64,000 nucleotides of DNA from Bacteroidales bacterium (GCA_020636835.1 JACJXC010000006.1:248001-312000); one strand, 5' to 3'. Shown: positions 9,589 through 20,996, counted from the stretch's first letter. The notes: generated from the letters alone by a model not told the origin. Made by a program: numbers and translations.

Positions 9589-10029
9589 TTATAAACCTAG
9601 TTTTTCTCTGGTAAACCGAATAATTTCGGCATGGTCGAATGCCATTTGGGGGAGCGATTCCAAGGGGAACCATTCCGCAGTTTCGGCATCGTCGCCGGCC
9701 TCAATGCGCGAGTTGCTGCTGGTGGTGAATCCGTAGAATGCAACTGCAATGTTTCGGTCGCGTGGATCGCGATCGACCTTGTCGAATGCCCATAGTTGGG
9801 AAAGGTTGATGTCCGTTAGTCCCGTTTCTTCGGCTAGTTCCCGTTTTGCGGCATCGCAGAGTGTTTCGTCCATTTCGGGGAATCCTCCGGGGAATGCGTA
9901 CATCCCTTTAAAGGGGTTATTGCCCCTTTTAATAAGCAGTATGTGAGTGCACTCGTTGATGCTGTTTCTCAGGAAGATCAATGCATCTACGGTAACAAGC
10001 ATTCGGGGGTATTGGTATTTGTATTCCAT
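9589..10029 (-). CDS. NUDIX hydrolase
   Basis: The 146-residue protein should hydrolyse a nucleoside diphosphate linked to another moiety. The full Nudix box is present: a GGFPEMDETLCDAAKRELAEETG stretch fits G-x5-E-x7-REUxEExGU, with the metal-binding glutamates intact. The N-terminus (TVDALIFLRN...ILLIKRGNNPFKGMYAFPGG) resembles the ADP-ribose/NTP-type subfamily common in Bacteroidota, but the substrate cannot be set from sequence. It is the last gene of a short minus-strand cluster after an NlpC/P60 gene and a 38-residue membrane protein gene, 8 bases away. Confidence 0.9.
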   Translation of the reverse strand: MEYKYQYPRMLVTVDALIFLRNSINECTHILLIKRGNNPFKGMYAFPGGFPEMDETLCDAAKRELAEETGLTDINLSQLWAFDKVDRDPRDRNIAVAFYGFTTSSNSRIEAGDDAETAEWFPLESLPQMAFDHAEIIRFTREKLGL

Positions 10030-10037
10030 GGTATTTG

Positions 10038-10154
10038 CTATTCGGAATCGGTGCTATCGTCGTTGTTGTTTTTGCGTTTATCCCTTATTCGAAGGGCAGC
10101 CCATATGGTAATTGCGATAACCATAAACATTATGAGTATTTGATGCTTTAACAT
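10038..10154 (-). CDS. Small single-span membrane protein, 38 residues
   Basis: This short frame lies between the NlpC/P60 gene and the NUDIX gene on the same strand. It encodes MLKHQILIMFMVIAITIWAA at the N-terminus, a clear hydrophobic span, followed by a basic stretch (RIRDKRK) and an acidic Asn/Asp/Ser tail. The organisation (short outside end, one helix, charged cytoplasmic tail) and the 8-base spacing to the NUDIX start support a real gene. No family is recognised. A chance frame cannot be excluded at this length. Confidence 0.5.
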   Translation of the reverse strand: MLKHQILIMFMVIAITIWAALRIRDKRKNNNDDSTDSE

Positions 10155-10187
10155 GGCTGGTTGGTTTTGGGTTAGGTGTATTGCTGG

Positions 10188-10952
10188 TTAAATAACTCTT
10201 TTTATCACCCTCAATTTGTGTGTGTACTGGTTGGTTTGATCGTTAAAAATGCCCTGATGATCCAATCTGTCCATACGCACAAAGCCGGAGCTGTGGATTA
10301 TTTGGTTATGGTTTAGTATTATTCCAACATGGGTGATTGCCCCCTCGCTATTGTCGAAAAAGGCCAAATCGCCAAGCCCCGCGTAGTTGTTAAATTCAAC
10401 AGTTTTGCCAATAGTGGCTTGCTGGCTAGCGTCGCGGGGTAGGTTAATTCCTGCAATCCGGTACACAACCTGAACTAGGCCGGAGCAATCTATTCCGAAG
10501 GGCGATCGTCCGCCCCATAGGTATGGGGTGTTGATATACATCTTAGCCAGATGCTCAATGGTTTCGTATTGATTTTTGCCAGTATGCACAAATGGATTCC
10601 CGAGCGAGGCGTATTTTGCATTTCCACAGTAAAACCCATCCGCTTCGGGGTTTTGGAGTACCGATCCGGGGCATAGGTTGAGGGGGTAGTCGGATTCTTC
10701 GGTCTTGGCCTGAAATATGGTGCTGGCCAGTGCAATGTTGTTGGGAATGCTGTTCTCTATCTGAGTAGCGGTGAGGCGAGAGTCGAGCCAGCCATAGTAA
10801 CCATCAAAATGGCCGACAATTCTTAGCCAACCCTTGTACTGTTCAATAACATCGAACGACTCGCCGAATAGCATTTGATTAACCATCTCGCTGGTTTCGC
10901 TGGGCTCTTTCCGGATGGCCGCTAAACTTTTTGATACTACGCCAGATTCCAT
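10188..10952 (-). CDS. NlpC/P60 family peptidase with SH3-like N-terminus
   Basis: The protein is likely a cysteine peptidase cutting the gamma-D-Glu-diamino-acid bond of peptidoglycan peptides (family C40). The 254 residues begin with SH3-like segments (about 1-130, including a YGWLD motif), followed by the catalytic domain. The catalytic Cys sits in FGIDCSGLVQ and the catalytic His in ITHVGI, with a further polar residue at IIHSSG. No signal peptide is visible, which fits the cytoplasmic YkfC-like murein-peptide recyclers rather than a secreted lytic enzyme. It is the first gene of the cluster with the 38-residue protein and the NUDIX hydrolase. Confidence 0.9.
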   Translation of the reverse strand: MESGVVSKSLAAIRKEPSETSEMVNQMLFGESFDVIEQYKGWLRIVGHFDGYYGWLDSRLTATQIENSIPNNIALASTIFQAKTEESDYPLNLCPGSVLQNPEADGFYCGNAKYASLGNPFVHTGKNQYETIEHLAKMYINTPYLWGGRSPFGIDCSGLVQVVYRIAGINLPRDASQQATIGKTVEFNNYAGLGDLAFFDNSEGAITHVGIILNHNQIIHSSGFVRMDRLDHQGIFNDQTNQYTHKLRVIKRVI

Positions 10953-11095
10953 TTCGAACTATTTTTTGTAAAAATATCATAAATAGCCGATATACAACAA
11001 TTCTAAAGTCGAAAATCGTTGTTGGGGTTGCATTTGATTATGCAGCTTTTGAATTAAGGTAGGGTGATGCTTCCTGGTGTTTAGGCTTATTGTTT

Positions 11096-11103
11096 TAAAT
11101 TTG
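11096..11103 (+). promoter_or_regulatory. -7 box (TAAATTTG) before the 7TM-HD gene
   Basis: An exact TAnnTTTG match lies 45 bases before the start codon. An overlapping alternative, TATCTTTA at 11104-11111, has a TTTA about 20 bases upstream. Either could be the -7 element. Confidence 0.4.
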
Positions 11104-11147
11104 TATCTTTACCATCGTTGTTTGGCATTAATTTCAAATACTTCTGA

Positions 11148-13268
11148 TTGATGAGTTTGGTTCGATATATACTGGTAAACTATCGGGGAATATTCCGCGC
11201 ATTGTATTTCTTTGCTGCGCTTATTGTGGTTATGCTTTTTTTACCCCACGAAGGTCGTTTTGGCTACGAGTTCCAGAAGGGAAAGCCTTGGATGCATTCC
11301 GACTTATATGCCCCGTTCGATTTTGCTATTTACAAAACCGATGCGGAGCTGTTCTCGGATAAAACTAAGATTCTGAAGGATTTTAAACCATTCTTCAGGG
11401 TTGATTCGTTGGTAGGGGAGTCGTCGAAGCAGCAATTTACGACTGATTTTCGGCAGGCTTGGACTAACTACCGCACGGCTAATAGGCTCCCTGCTAAATA
11501 CCCAAGCGATAGGTTGAACGCATTTGCGGGTGTGGTTGAGGCGGAGGCTATGGCTGCTATTGAGTACGTGTATCAAAAGGGGATTGTGGATCAGTCCGAG
11601 AGTATTCTTAGTAATTATGCCGCCGATATTGGGCTGTCGGTGCTAAAGGGTAATGTGTTGTCCGATAATCATTATGGCGATATTTTTACTCAACGTAAGG
11701 CCTCGGATTATTTGATGCGGCGGATTAGCGCTAAGGCCGAAACCATGTCGTTGAAATGCCCCGGCCTGTTGGCCAATTTAGATATGCAGAGGTACGCTCA
11801 GCCCAATCTCCTTTACGACGATTATATAACCCAAAAATTTAAAAACGAGTTGATTTCGAATGTATCGTTAACTAAAGGGTTGGTACAATCCGGGGAGCGA
11901 ATTATTTCGCATGGCGAAATGGTAACCTCTGAGGTGTTCCAGGTGTTGGAGTCGTTGAAGCGGGAGTACGAGTCGCACATAGGAACCCGAAATAAGTATG
12001 TTGTACTGGCGGGCAATGGCGTTATTGTGGGGACTCTTTTTGTCATCCTGTTCCTTTTCCTTCTCCGCTTCCGGTCCGAGGTGTTGAAGGATGATTCTAA
12101 GACCCTGTTCATATTGCTGCTGGTTTCATTTATGGTGATTGTGGCTTCGTCAGTTATCAAAAGTGGCTTGGTAAGTATTTATGTAGTGCCGCTGGTTATT
12201 GTTCCCATATTCATCCGAACTTTTTTCGATTCGCGGTTGGCTCTTTTCATCCATCTGATTACCGTTTTTGTGGTGGGCTTCTTCGTTCCCAACAGTTTTG
12301 AGTATGTGTTCACCAATTTTGTGGCCGGAATTGTGGCAATCCTTAGCTTGACAAACCTTTATCGACGTGGACGCTTGTTTGTTACCGTAGCCTTGGTTTA
12401 CCTAACCTACATAGTGTTGTATTTAAGCCTAGCAACCATCGAAGAGGGAACCCCGTTTGCTGCTAATAGTTTGGTTTTGCTATGGTATGCAGTAAATGCG
12501 CTGCTTTTAATGGCCTCGTACCAGTTGGTGTACCTATTCGAGAAAATGTTTGGTTTCTTGTCCGATGCCACATTGGTGGAGCTGTCCGATACCAATCTCG
12601 ATCTTCTGCGCAAGCTGGCTGAGGTTGCGCCGGGAACATTTCAGCACTCGTTGCAGGTGGCGAATTTAGCCGAGGCTGCTGTTCAGAAAATTGGAGGTAA
12701 TCCTTTGTTAGTGAGAGCAGGCGCGCTATACCACGATATTGGGAAGACTGTAAATCCGCTTTACTTTATCGAGAATCAGGCCTTCGACTTTAATCCTCAT
12801 AAAAATCTTGATTTTACAGAGAGCGCTCAGGTTATAATTAACCACGTTACCGAGGGGGTGCGAATTGCCCATAAGGCAGGATTGCCTCTGCCCATAATCG
12901 ATTTTATTCAGGCACACCACGGAACTACCAGGGTAAAGTATTTTTACTCGTTGCACCGTGATAAGTTTGATAATGGAACCGACGATGTGCATAAATTTAC
13001 GTACCCAGGCCCCCGGCCTAACTCCAAGGAGACCGCAGTGGTGATGATGGCCGATGCGGTTGAAGCGGCTTCGCGCAGCATGAAGAGTATAACCATTCAA
13101 AATATTGATGAGCTGGTGGAGTCGATAATAAACCTCCAGCAATCCGAAGGGCAGTTTAACGATGCCGACATTACCTTTAAGGACATCACCACCATAAAAA
13201 CTGTCTTTAAAAAGAAGTTGGGCAATATTTACCACGCACGTATCGAGTATCCCGAAAGCCGAATGTAA
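11148..13268 (+). CDS. 7TM-HD phosphohydrolase (PgpH-like)
   Basis: The 706-residue membrane protein has the architecture of PgpH, the c-di-AMP phosphodiesterase. There is an N-terminal membrane anchor (about 10-32), a large extracytoplasmic 7TMR-HDED domain (about 40-290), a seven-helix membrane bundle (about 290-480), and a cytoplasmic HD domain (about 495-650). The HD metal-binding residues appear in FQHSLQVANLAEAA and YHDIGKTVNP, with later histidines in INHVTEGV and QAHHGTTRVKY. Breakdown of c-di-AMP is inferred from the family. The gene stands alone between a divergent NlpC/P60 gene and a convergent LolA-like gene. Confidence 0.93.
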   Translation: MMSLVRYILVNYRGIFRALYFFAALIVVMLFLPHEGRFGYEFQKGKPWMHSDLYAPFDFAIYKTDAELFSDKTKILKDFKPFFRVDSLVGESSKQQFTTDFRQAWTNYRTANRLPAKYPSDRLNAFAGVVEAEAMAAIEYVYQKGIVDQSESILSNYAADIGLSVLKGNVLSDNHYGDIFTQRKASDYLMRRISAKAETMSLKCPGLLANLDMQRYAQPNLLYDDYITQKFKNELISNVSLTKGLVQSGERIISHGEMVTSEVFQVLESLKREYESHIGTRNKYVVLAGNGVIVGTLFVILFLFLLRFRSEVLKDDSKTLFILLLVSFMVIVASSVIKSGLVSIYVVPLVIVPIFIRTFFDSRLALFIHLITVFVVGFFVPNSFEYVFTNFVAGIVAILSLTNLYRRGRLFVTVALVYLTYIVLYLSLATIEEGTPFAANSLVLLWYAVNALLLMASYQLVYLFEKMFGFLSDATLVELSDTNLDLLRKLAEVAPGTFQHSLQVANLAEAAVQKIGGNPLLVRAGALYHDIGKTVNPLYFIENQAFDFNPHKNLDFTESAQVIINHVTEGVRIAHKAGLPLPIIDFIQAHHGTTRVKYFYSLHRDKFDNGTDDVHKFTYPGPRPNSKETAVVMMADAVEAASRSMKSITIQNIDELVESIINLQQSEGQFNDADITFKDITTIKTVFKKKLGNIYHARIEYPESRM

Positions 13269-13269
13269 T

Positions 13270-13293
13270 AAAGGCAGCCGTTGGGCTGCCTTT
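13270..13293. terminator. Bidirectional hairpin between convergent genes
   Basis: A perfect 10-bp stem (AAAGGCAGCC with GGCTGCCTTT) with a GTTG loop starts 2 bases after the HD gene stop and sits just beyond the LolA-like stop on the other strand. The T-run is short on both sides. Confidence 0.7.
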
Positions 13294-13312
13294 GCGTTTG
13301 GGGTAACTGTTG

Positions 13313-13960
13313 TTACCGAATATCTATCACTTCAATCCCTTTGTGTTTCTGGGGTTCAAATTTAAAACGCTCGTCGCGAACTGGCAGGTTCGATTTAAAG
13401 GTTTTAACCTTGATGATATAGTTGTTGCCATCTTTGCCTTGGTAACGGATTAGCACGGGTTCCAACGAATTCTTGTCGAACTGGAGTTTTACGGACGAGT
13501 AGGGGAGGTTTAAATCTTTTGGGTAGAAGTCGAGTTCGTAGATTGTCCGGTTTTTTGTTTTTTGCTCGCCAATGAACTTCGATTTGAAATTCTTATCGTA
13601 ATCCTTAAACAGCTTGGATGGGTCGTCGAGAAATCCACCATCGCCGCTGGCGTTATGTGTTGATATGGTTACCTCGTTGGCCTCCTTAATATATTGCCAT
13701 TTGGTTTGTCCGTCGAAGTACATTTCCATGCCCATCATTTCCAGCAAGTACTTATTCCCTTTGGCTATTATTTTGCCCTGATGGGTATCGGATATTTTTT
13801 CCTGTCGATTTTCTAGTGTGAATGTGAATGTGGCATTAATGCTTTTAACGTCTTGCATTTTTTTGCTGAAATTGGCTACCGCTTTTGTGGCTTCGGCGTT
13901 ATCCTGAGCCATCATGCTAGCTGGGGCCAATGCTAGTAGTAATAAAATGATCCTCTTCAT
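13313..13960 (-). CDS. LolA-like outer-membrane lipoprotein carrier
   Basis: The 215-residue periplasmic protein is expected to chaperone lipoproteins across the periplasm. A signal peptide (hydrophobic core LLLLALAPAS, cleavage near MAQ at about 19) is followed by an LolA/LppX-like fold: alternating strands such as INATFTFTLEN, GKIIAKGNKYLLEMMGMEMYFDG, and WQYIKEANEVTIS. Its length matches Bacteroidota LolA-family proteins. It lies downstream of ftsK on the same strand with a 62-base gap containing its own -7 box, an arrangement that also occurs in other bacteria. It could be a LolA paralogue with another lipid cargo. Confidence 0.85.
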   Translation of the reverse strand: MKRIILLLLALAPASMMAQDNAEATKAVANFSKKMQDVKSINATFTFTLENRQEKISDTHQGKIIAKGNKYLLEMMGMEMYFDGQTKWQYIKEANEVTISTHNASGDGGFLDDPSKLFKDYDKNFKSKFIGEQKTKNRTIYELDFYPKDLNLPYSSVKLQFDKNSLEPVLIRYQGKDGNNYIIKVKTFKSNLPVRDERFKFEPQKHKGIEVIDIR

Positions 13961-13989
13961 GTTGGTATGTAGTTTCTTTTTTTGAGTGT

Positions 13990-13997
13990 CAAATATA
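13990..13997 (-). promoter_or_regulatory. -7 box (TATATTTG) for the LolA-like gene
   Basis: An exact TAnnTTTG match on the minus strand lies about 30 bases before the LolA-like start and within 30 bases of the ftsK stop. It suggests independent transcription of the carrier gene. Confidence 0.45.
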
Positions 13998-14022
13998 GTA
14001 ATAATGAATTGTTCTGGAAAAA

Positions 14023-16659
<2,637 letters not shown>

Positions 16660-16796
16660 TTTCTGTGAAGATCTATACCTTAGATTTAACTAAATATCAC
16701 TGCAAAGTAATATAATAATCCGATATTTTGGGATACCGAATCGGTGAATGTTATTAACACTTTTGTATGTAGTTAACCTTGCTGGTAGTGTACTGT

Positions 16797-17498
16797 TTAT
16801 TGTTGTAGCAGGTATATAAGTTCGGTGATGGTTTTAAAATCAACCGCGTTATAGTCCGATGGTGTGGTGAATGTGTCGTCGGATATTTTACTTCTTTTCA
16901 CCGATTCTGCCGTAAGCTGCATCATGGTGGTATTCATCCGCAGATTGAATCTTAGCATTACGCCATTGATGTTTTGGAATGGCGTGTTGATGTTAGGATT
17001 TGCAATGTCGATTTCCTGCGTATAGATAATTTCGAAAGTGGCATTGGGCTTATCGGCAAAAAATCCTTTAGCTCTAAAACATTTATAGCCAAGAAACTTA
17101 CAGGGTTCGTTGTCCGAAATGAGGTTTACAGTGGGTATGCCAGAGTATAGTGCGGGGTATTTGCCCTCGGTATTGGCCTCTTCGTGGTAAAATTTCTTGT
17201 TAAAAACCTTTGCCATTGTTGTAAAGGTGTGGTTGGTGTGGTTGCTTATTATGGATATTGTAATAGCTCCCGAAAGCGCCTCGATGGTGTTTAGCGTGTT
17301 GTTATTCTTGAATTTAACGGTTAGTAACGAGGGGAGAAGCGTTGCGTCAATCTTTGCTGTTGTGGTGCTATCGTAACTAATTCCGTACTTTATGATACCC
17401 TCGCGAATGTGTTTACGTGCAATAATATCACGGCACGAAGTGGCCACAATTAGTACTAAACTGAATATAATTATGTAGCGATTGCTTGGTATTCGCAT
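16797..17498 (-). CDS. Putative lipoprotein of unknown function
   Basis: The 233-residue protein has a basic start, a hydrophobic core (YIIIFSLVLIVA) and a Cys in ATSC at residue 22, so it is probably a lipoprotein. The mature part is beta-rich, with segments such as ISYDSTTTAKIDATLLPSLL, TFEIIYTQEIDI and MLRFNLRMNTTMMQLTAESV. The last two resemble GLxxGxPLxL-type DUF4412 proteins, in which a short measured property is compared across lipoprotein carriers, but I cannot assign a family firmly. It lies upstream of ftsK on the same strand with a 137-base gap. Confidence 0.75.
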   Translation of the reverse strand: MRIPSNRYIIIFSLVLIVATSCRDIIARKHIREGIIKYGISYDSTTTAKIDATLLPSLLTVKFKNNNTLNTIEALSGAITISIISNHTNHTFTTMAKVFNKKFYHEEANTEGKYPALYSGIPTVNLISDNEPCKFLGYKCFRAKGFFADKPNATFEIIYTQEIDIANPNINTPFQNINGVMLRFNLRMNTTMMQLTAESVKRSKISDDTFTTPSDYNAVDFKTITELIYLLQQ

Positions 17499-18127
17499 TC
17501 CTCTTTATTTTTCCGTAAATGTACTAAAATTGATTTAGTTGACAATCGGTTTTTGATCAATCGATTTTTTTGTTCGTTCGTAATACTGTTCATTTGCGAG
17601 GCTGTATTGTTTTCCTTTGAATACATTATATGTGTTCTTCCAAGTATTTTCTTGCTATGGTCTGTTTGTTTTTTTATAAGACGTTTCGGTTAAACCATCG
17701 GTGGTTATTTGCCGATGATATTAAAATTTTATTTTGATGTTTAAGCTTTCATTGCATAAATATACATCCTCTGCGTAGCTATATTTACATCTATTTATGG
17801 ATCATGCTTTTCTGATTATTCTACTGTAACTAATAAATGTTTCTAAGCATATATTTTTTTACTTTTTGTAAGGTGTTGGTAATACTGATGTTGTGGTGCG
17901 TGTGTTATTAAACATATTGATACAGGAGTCTGGTTGATGATGATGATGGTATGGTGGCTAATTTTTGATCCAAAAAAAATTATAGCTTTGTAATCGAACT
18001 AAGTGTAATGGTTTTACGGTTACACATTAAAAATAGGGCTGTTCTTGAATGCTTTGACGGTAATTACTTCGTCTTTTCGGCCCTGAAGGAGTGTATTATA
18101 AAAACTAAACCTAATAATGTATTAGTA
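17499..18127. other. AT-rich intergenic region between divergent genes
   Basis: No gene is seen. The region contains a small dyad near 17693 (AACCATCGGTGGTT) and the promoter box for arcC at 17983. The frame of arcC stays open back to 18008, but those residues do not resemble carbamate kinase. Confidence 0.6.
17983..17990 (+). promoter_or_regulatory. -7 box (TAGCTTTG) before arcC
   Basis: An exact TAnnTTTG match has a TTTG at 17964-17967, 15 bases upstream, slightly closer than the usual 19-21. Transcription from here would leave a leader of about 130 bases before the preferred arcC start at 18128. Confidence 0.4.
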
Positions 18128-19087
18128 ATGAGTAAATTGGCAGTTGTAGCAATGGGTGGCAATGCGCTACTCAGGGGCAATCAGGTAGGAACAATTGAGG
18201 AACAAGAGCAAAATACTACCGATACTCTCGAAAATCTTGTTTATTTAATTAAGGAGGGGTATAACCTGGTGATCAGCCATGGTAATGGCCCTCAGGTTGG
18301 GAATATTCTTATGCGTAACGATGCCGGTGAGCAAATGTACGGTATTCCCCAAATGCCTTTAGATGTTTGTGTGGCCGATTCTCAGGGTGGTATTGGATAC
18401 ATGATTGAGCGCGCGCTTCGTAACGTGCTTAAAAAACATGGAATTAACCGTGAGGTTTGTTGTATTGTAACCCCTGTTGTGGTTGACCATGACGATCCTG
18501 CCTTTAAGAATCCCACCAAACGTGTTGGCCGTATTTACGACAAAGCGCAGGCCGATGAGCTTACCAAGCAGAAAGGTTGGGTGTTTAAAGAGGAGGTGAA
18601 GGATACCGGAAGCGGATGGCGTAGGGTAGTACCCTCTCCAAAGCCTAAGGGGATTCTAAATATCAATGTGATTGAGCAATTGGCTAACCAGGGTATTATT
18701 GTTATTGCCTCGGGTGGAGGTGGAGTCCCAGTTTATATCGATGAGGTTCAGGATGTTCGCCCCGCCGAAGCGGTTATCGATAAAGACCTTGCATCTGCTT
18801 TGATGGGCGCAGCTATTAAGGCCGATGAGTTTTACATCCTTACCGATGTGCCCTATGTTTATGTAAACTACAAGAAGCCCAACGAGCAGAAACTGGAACT
18901 ATTAAACCACGCCGATACTTTGAAATTCTTAAATGATGGGATGTTTGGCGAGGGCAATATGGCTCCTAAGATTCGGGCTTGCTTAAACTTTATCGAGAAT
19001 GGTGGCCGCAAGAGCGTTATTACCGAGGCTACTAAGCTCGAGGATCGATCTTTTGGTACTAAAATAACCATGGAATACGAAGATTAG
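18128..19087 (+). CDS. arcC: Carbamate kinase
   Basis: The enzyme converts carbamoyl phosphate and ADP to ATP, ammonia and CO2, the energy-yielding end of arginine or citrulline fermentation. From ATG 18128 the protein is 319 residues, the usual size; it opens with KLAVVAMGGNALLRG, the glycine-rich start of the amino-acid kinase fold. ISHGNGPQVGN, VASGGGGVPV and the C-terminal GNMAPKIRACLNFI also fit the family. An upstream ATG at 18008 would add 40 residues unlike the family, so it was not chosen. The ornithine carbamoyltransferase gene starts 25 bases downstream, giving a two-gene unit. No arginine deiminase is in the window. Confidence 0.95.
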   Translation: MSKLAVVAMGGNALLRGNQVGTIEEQEQNTTDTLENLVYLIKEGYNLVISHGNGPQVGNILMRNDAGEQMYGIPQMPLDVCVADSQGGIGYMIERALRNVLKKHGINREVCCIVTPVVVDHDDPAFKNPTKRVGRIYDKAQADELTKQKGWVFKEEVKDTGSGWRRVVPSPKPKGILNINVIEQLANQGIIVIASGGGGVPVYIDEVQDVRPAEAVIDKDLASALMGAAIKADEFYILTDVPYVYVNYKKPNEQKLELLNHADTLKFLNDGMFGEGNMAPKIRACLNFIENGGRKSVITEATKLEDRSFGTKITMEYED

Positions 19088-19112
19088 TATAAATCACTTT
19101 AAAGTTAACACT

Positions 19113-20114
19113 ATGTCATTCAATTTAAGAAATCGTAGTTTTTTAAAACTCTTGGATTTTACTCCAAAGGAGATTCAATTTTTATTGGATCTTTCGGCCG
19201 ATTTAAAAAAGGCTAAGTATGCCGGCAACGAGCAACATCGCTTAAAGGGTAAGAATATCGTTCTCCTTTTCGAGAAAGACTCAACCCGTACCCGTTGCGC
19301 CTTCGAAACTGCTGCTTTCGATCAGGGAGCCCATGTTACCTATTTGGGCCCTTCGGGTTCGCAAATGGGTAAGAAGGAGTCCATGAAGGATACCGCCCGT
19401 GTATTGGGTCGTATGTACGATGGTATTGAGTACCGCGGTTATTCTCAAGAAATTGTTGAAACTCTGTCGCAGTATGCTGGTGTACCCGTGTGGAACGGTT
19501 TAACCACCGAGTTTCACCCCACCCAAATTCTAGCCGATTTCCTAACCATGCGCGAGCACACCAGTAAGCCATTGAGCGAGGTGGCTTTCTGCTACATGGG
19601 CGATGCCCGCAATAACATGGGTAATTCCCTAATGGTTGGTGCTGCTAAAATGGGAATGGATTTTAGGGCTTGCGCTCCTAAGGCTTGCTGGCCAACCGAG
19701 GATTTGGTGAAAACCTGCCGCGAAATTGCCAAAACTACCGGTGCTAAAATAACCTTAACCGAGAGCGTTGAGGAAGGCGTAAAGGGTTGCGACTTCCTTT
19801 ATACCGACGTTTGGGTATCCATGGGCGAGCCCGAGTCGGTTTGGGAAGAGCGTATTAAATTGCTTAAACCATACCAGGTTAACCGCAAGGCGATGGAGCT
19901 AACCGGAAATCCTAACTGTAAGTTCATGCACTGCCTGCCCGCTTTCCATAACCAGGAAACTGCTGTAGGTCAGGATATTTTCAAGAAATTTGGATTGGAA
20001 TCGATGGAGGTTACCGAAGATGTTTTTGAGTCGGACGCTTCTATTGTTTTCGACGAAGCCGAAAATCGTGCACATACCATAAAAGCAGTAATGGTGGCAA
20101 CATTGGGTCAGTAA
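19113..20114 (+). CDS. arcB: Ornithine carbamoyltransferase, catabolic type
   Basis: The enzyme interconverts ornithine plus carbamoyl phosphate and citrulline. The carbamoyl-phosphate motif STRTR is at residues 57-61, inside FEKDSTRTRCAFE, and HPTQ and the HCLPAFHN ornithine-site loop are present. The 333-residue length and the FEKDSTRTRCAFE form match the catabolic ArcB branch, and the pairing with arcC supports the breakdown direction, producing carbamoyl phosphate for ATP synthesis. An anabolic role (argF) cannot be ruled out by sequence alone. A terminator follows 17 bases after the stop. Confidence 0.93.
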   Translation: MSFNLRNRSFLKLLDFTPKEIQFLLDLSADLKKAKYAGNEQHRLKGKNIVLLFEKDSTRTRCAFETAAFDQGAHVTYLGPSGSQMGKKESMKDTARVLGRMYDGIEYRGYSQEIVETLSQYAGVPVWNGLTTEFHPTQILADFLTMREHTSKPLSEVAFCYMGDARNNMGNSLMVGAAKMGMDFRACAPKACWPTEDLVKTCREIAKTTGAKITLTESVEEGVKGCDFLYTDVWVSMGEPESVWEERIKLLKPYQVNRKAMELTGNPNCKFMHCLPAFHNQETAVGQDIFKKFGLESMEVTEDVFESDASIVFDEAENRAHTIKAVMVATLGQ

Positions 20115-20130
20115 TCTGATTTTATAGAAT

Positions 20131-20162
20131 AAAAAAAAGCAGCTTTTGGCTGCTTTTTTTTG
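20131..20162. terminator. Terminator after arcB
   Basis: GCAGC pairs with GCTGC around a T-rich loop, flanked by an A8 run on the left and a T8-9 run on the right, so the stem extends by A-T pairs. It ends the arcC-arcB unit. Confidence 0.9.
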
Positions 20163-20215
20163 CTTTTATTGTTTTTTAACACTAATTTTAGTTTGGTGTT
20201 AAAAATAATTGGCTT

Positions 20216-20479
20216 ATGATGATTTATGTAGGAAACATTTCGTATTTGATGACAGCCGAGGAGCTCAAAGAGTTGTTTGCTCCTTATGGCAACGTTGTTT
20301 CAGTAAAAATTATTGCTGATAAAGTATCCGGAAAGTCCAAGGGGTACGGATTTGTGGAAATGGAAAACGATGCCGATGGTCTTAAGGCTATTGGTGCATT
20401 GAACGATTCGCCGGTAAAAGGGCGAAACATTAAGGTAAATAATGCCTTTCGCAAAAATGATACAAAGCCAGCGGTATAG
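20216..20479 (+). CDS. RNA-recognition-motif (RRM) RNA-binding protein
   Basis: The 87-residue protein is essentially one RRM domain. RNP2 is IYVGNI (residues 3-8) and RNP1 is KGYGFVEM (42-49), with the aromatic residues needed for RNA stacking in place. The basic C-terminal tail (KVNNAFRKNDTKP) is typical of the small bacterial RRM proteins of Bacteroidota and cyanobacteria. In Bacteroides such proteins act as global post-transcriptional regulators; that role here is inference. Two adjacent ATG codons open the gene and the choice makes no functional difference. It is a single-gene unit. Confidence 0.95.
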   Translation: MMIYVGNISYLMTAEELKELFAPYGNVVSVKIIADKVSGKSKGYGFVEMENDADGLKAIGALNDSPVKGRNIKVNNAFRKNDTKPAV

Positions 20480-20492
20480 TCTGGCTTGCTTT

Positions 20493-20996
20493 TTAGCGTA
20501 GGAATATTTCCACCACAAAATGGTAGGCAATAATGCCCGAGGTGGCAAATTTCAACCCTGTTCCAAGCAAAAATCCGAGTAAAGAGCCCGTGGCCGATCG
20601 CCATGGATTACTTTTAGTTTCGGAGTGTTTGTTTGAGTATTCCCCCAGTAATGCCCCTACAAATGGCACAACAATTATTCCGAATGGTGGTAGGAGGAAT
20701 ACGCCAACGGCTAGTCCTATGGTTGCTCCCCATATCCCCCGTTTTGTTCCCCCCATTTTTTTTGTAACCCAAATGGGGAGTACGTAATCAATAATGGTAA
20801 CTGCTAGAGCGAGAACGCCAGTCCAGAGTAGTATGTTTCCCGCATTGCCCCAGTATTTTGTAAAGTATGCTGCTAGCAGGCCTAGCCAACTGAGCGGAGG
20901 TCCTGGTATTATAGGCATTATACATCCAAGGAATCCCAAGATTAAAAGTATTATCGCAAGTGCAATTAAAAAGTAATCGAGAATCATAGCTGCCAA
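20493..20996 (-). CDS. DUF456 family membrane protein
   Basis: The 167-residue protein is nearly all hydrophobic, with about four membrane spans and glycine-rich turns (GCIMPIIPGPPLSWLGLLAAY, GIWGATIGLAVGVFLLPPFGIIVVPFVGALLGE). The PGPPLSW and GAxxGxxxG patterns match DUF456, a family of small inner-membrane proteins of unknown function. The gene is convergent with the RRM gene (13-base gap) and divergent from acylphosphatase. No partner gene hints at a role. Confidence 0.85.
   Translation of the reverse strand: MAAMILDYFLIALAIILLILGFLGCIMPIIPGPPLSWLGLLAAYFTKYWGNAGNILLWTGVLALAVTIIDYVLPIWVTKKMGGTKRGIWGATIGLAVGVFLLPPFGIIVVPFVGALLGEYSNKHSETKSNPWRSATGSLLGFLLGTGLKFATSGIIAYHFVVEIFLR

Noticed and set aside
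12726..13235. 169-codon open frame antisense to the 7TM-HD gene
   Set aside because: It lies fully inside the HD domain coding region, which has all its motifs; no domain is visible in the antisense product.
18008..18127. Longer start for carbamate kinase
   Set aside because: The extra 40 residues do not resemble the family, and the next ATG gives the canonical N-terminus and length.
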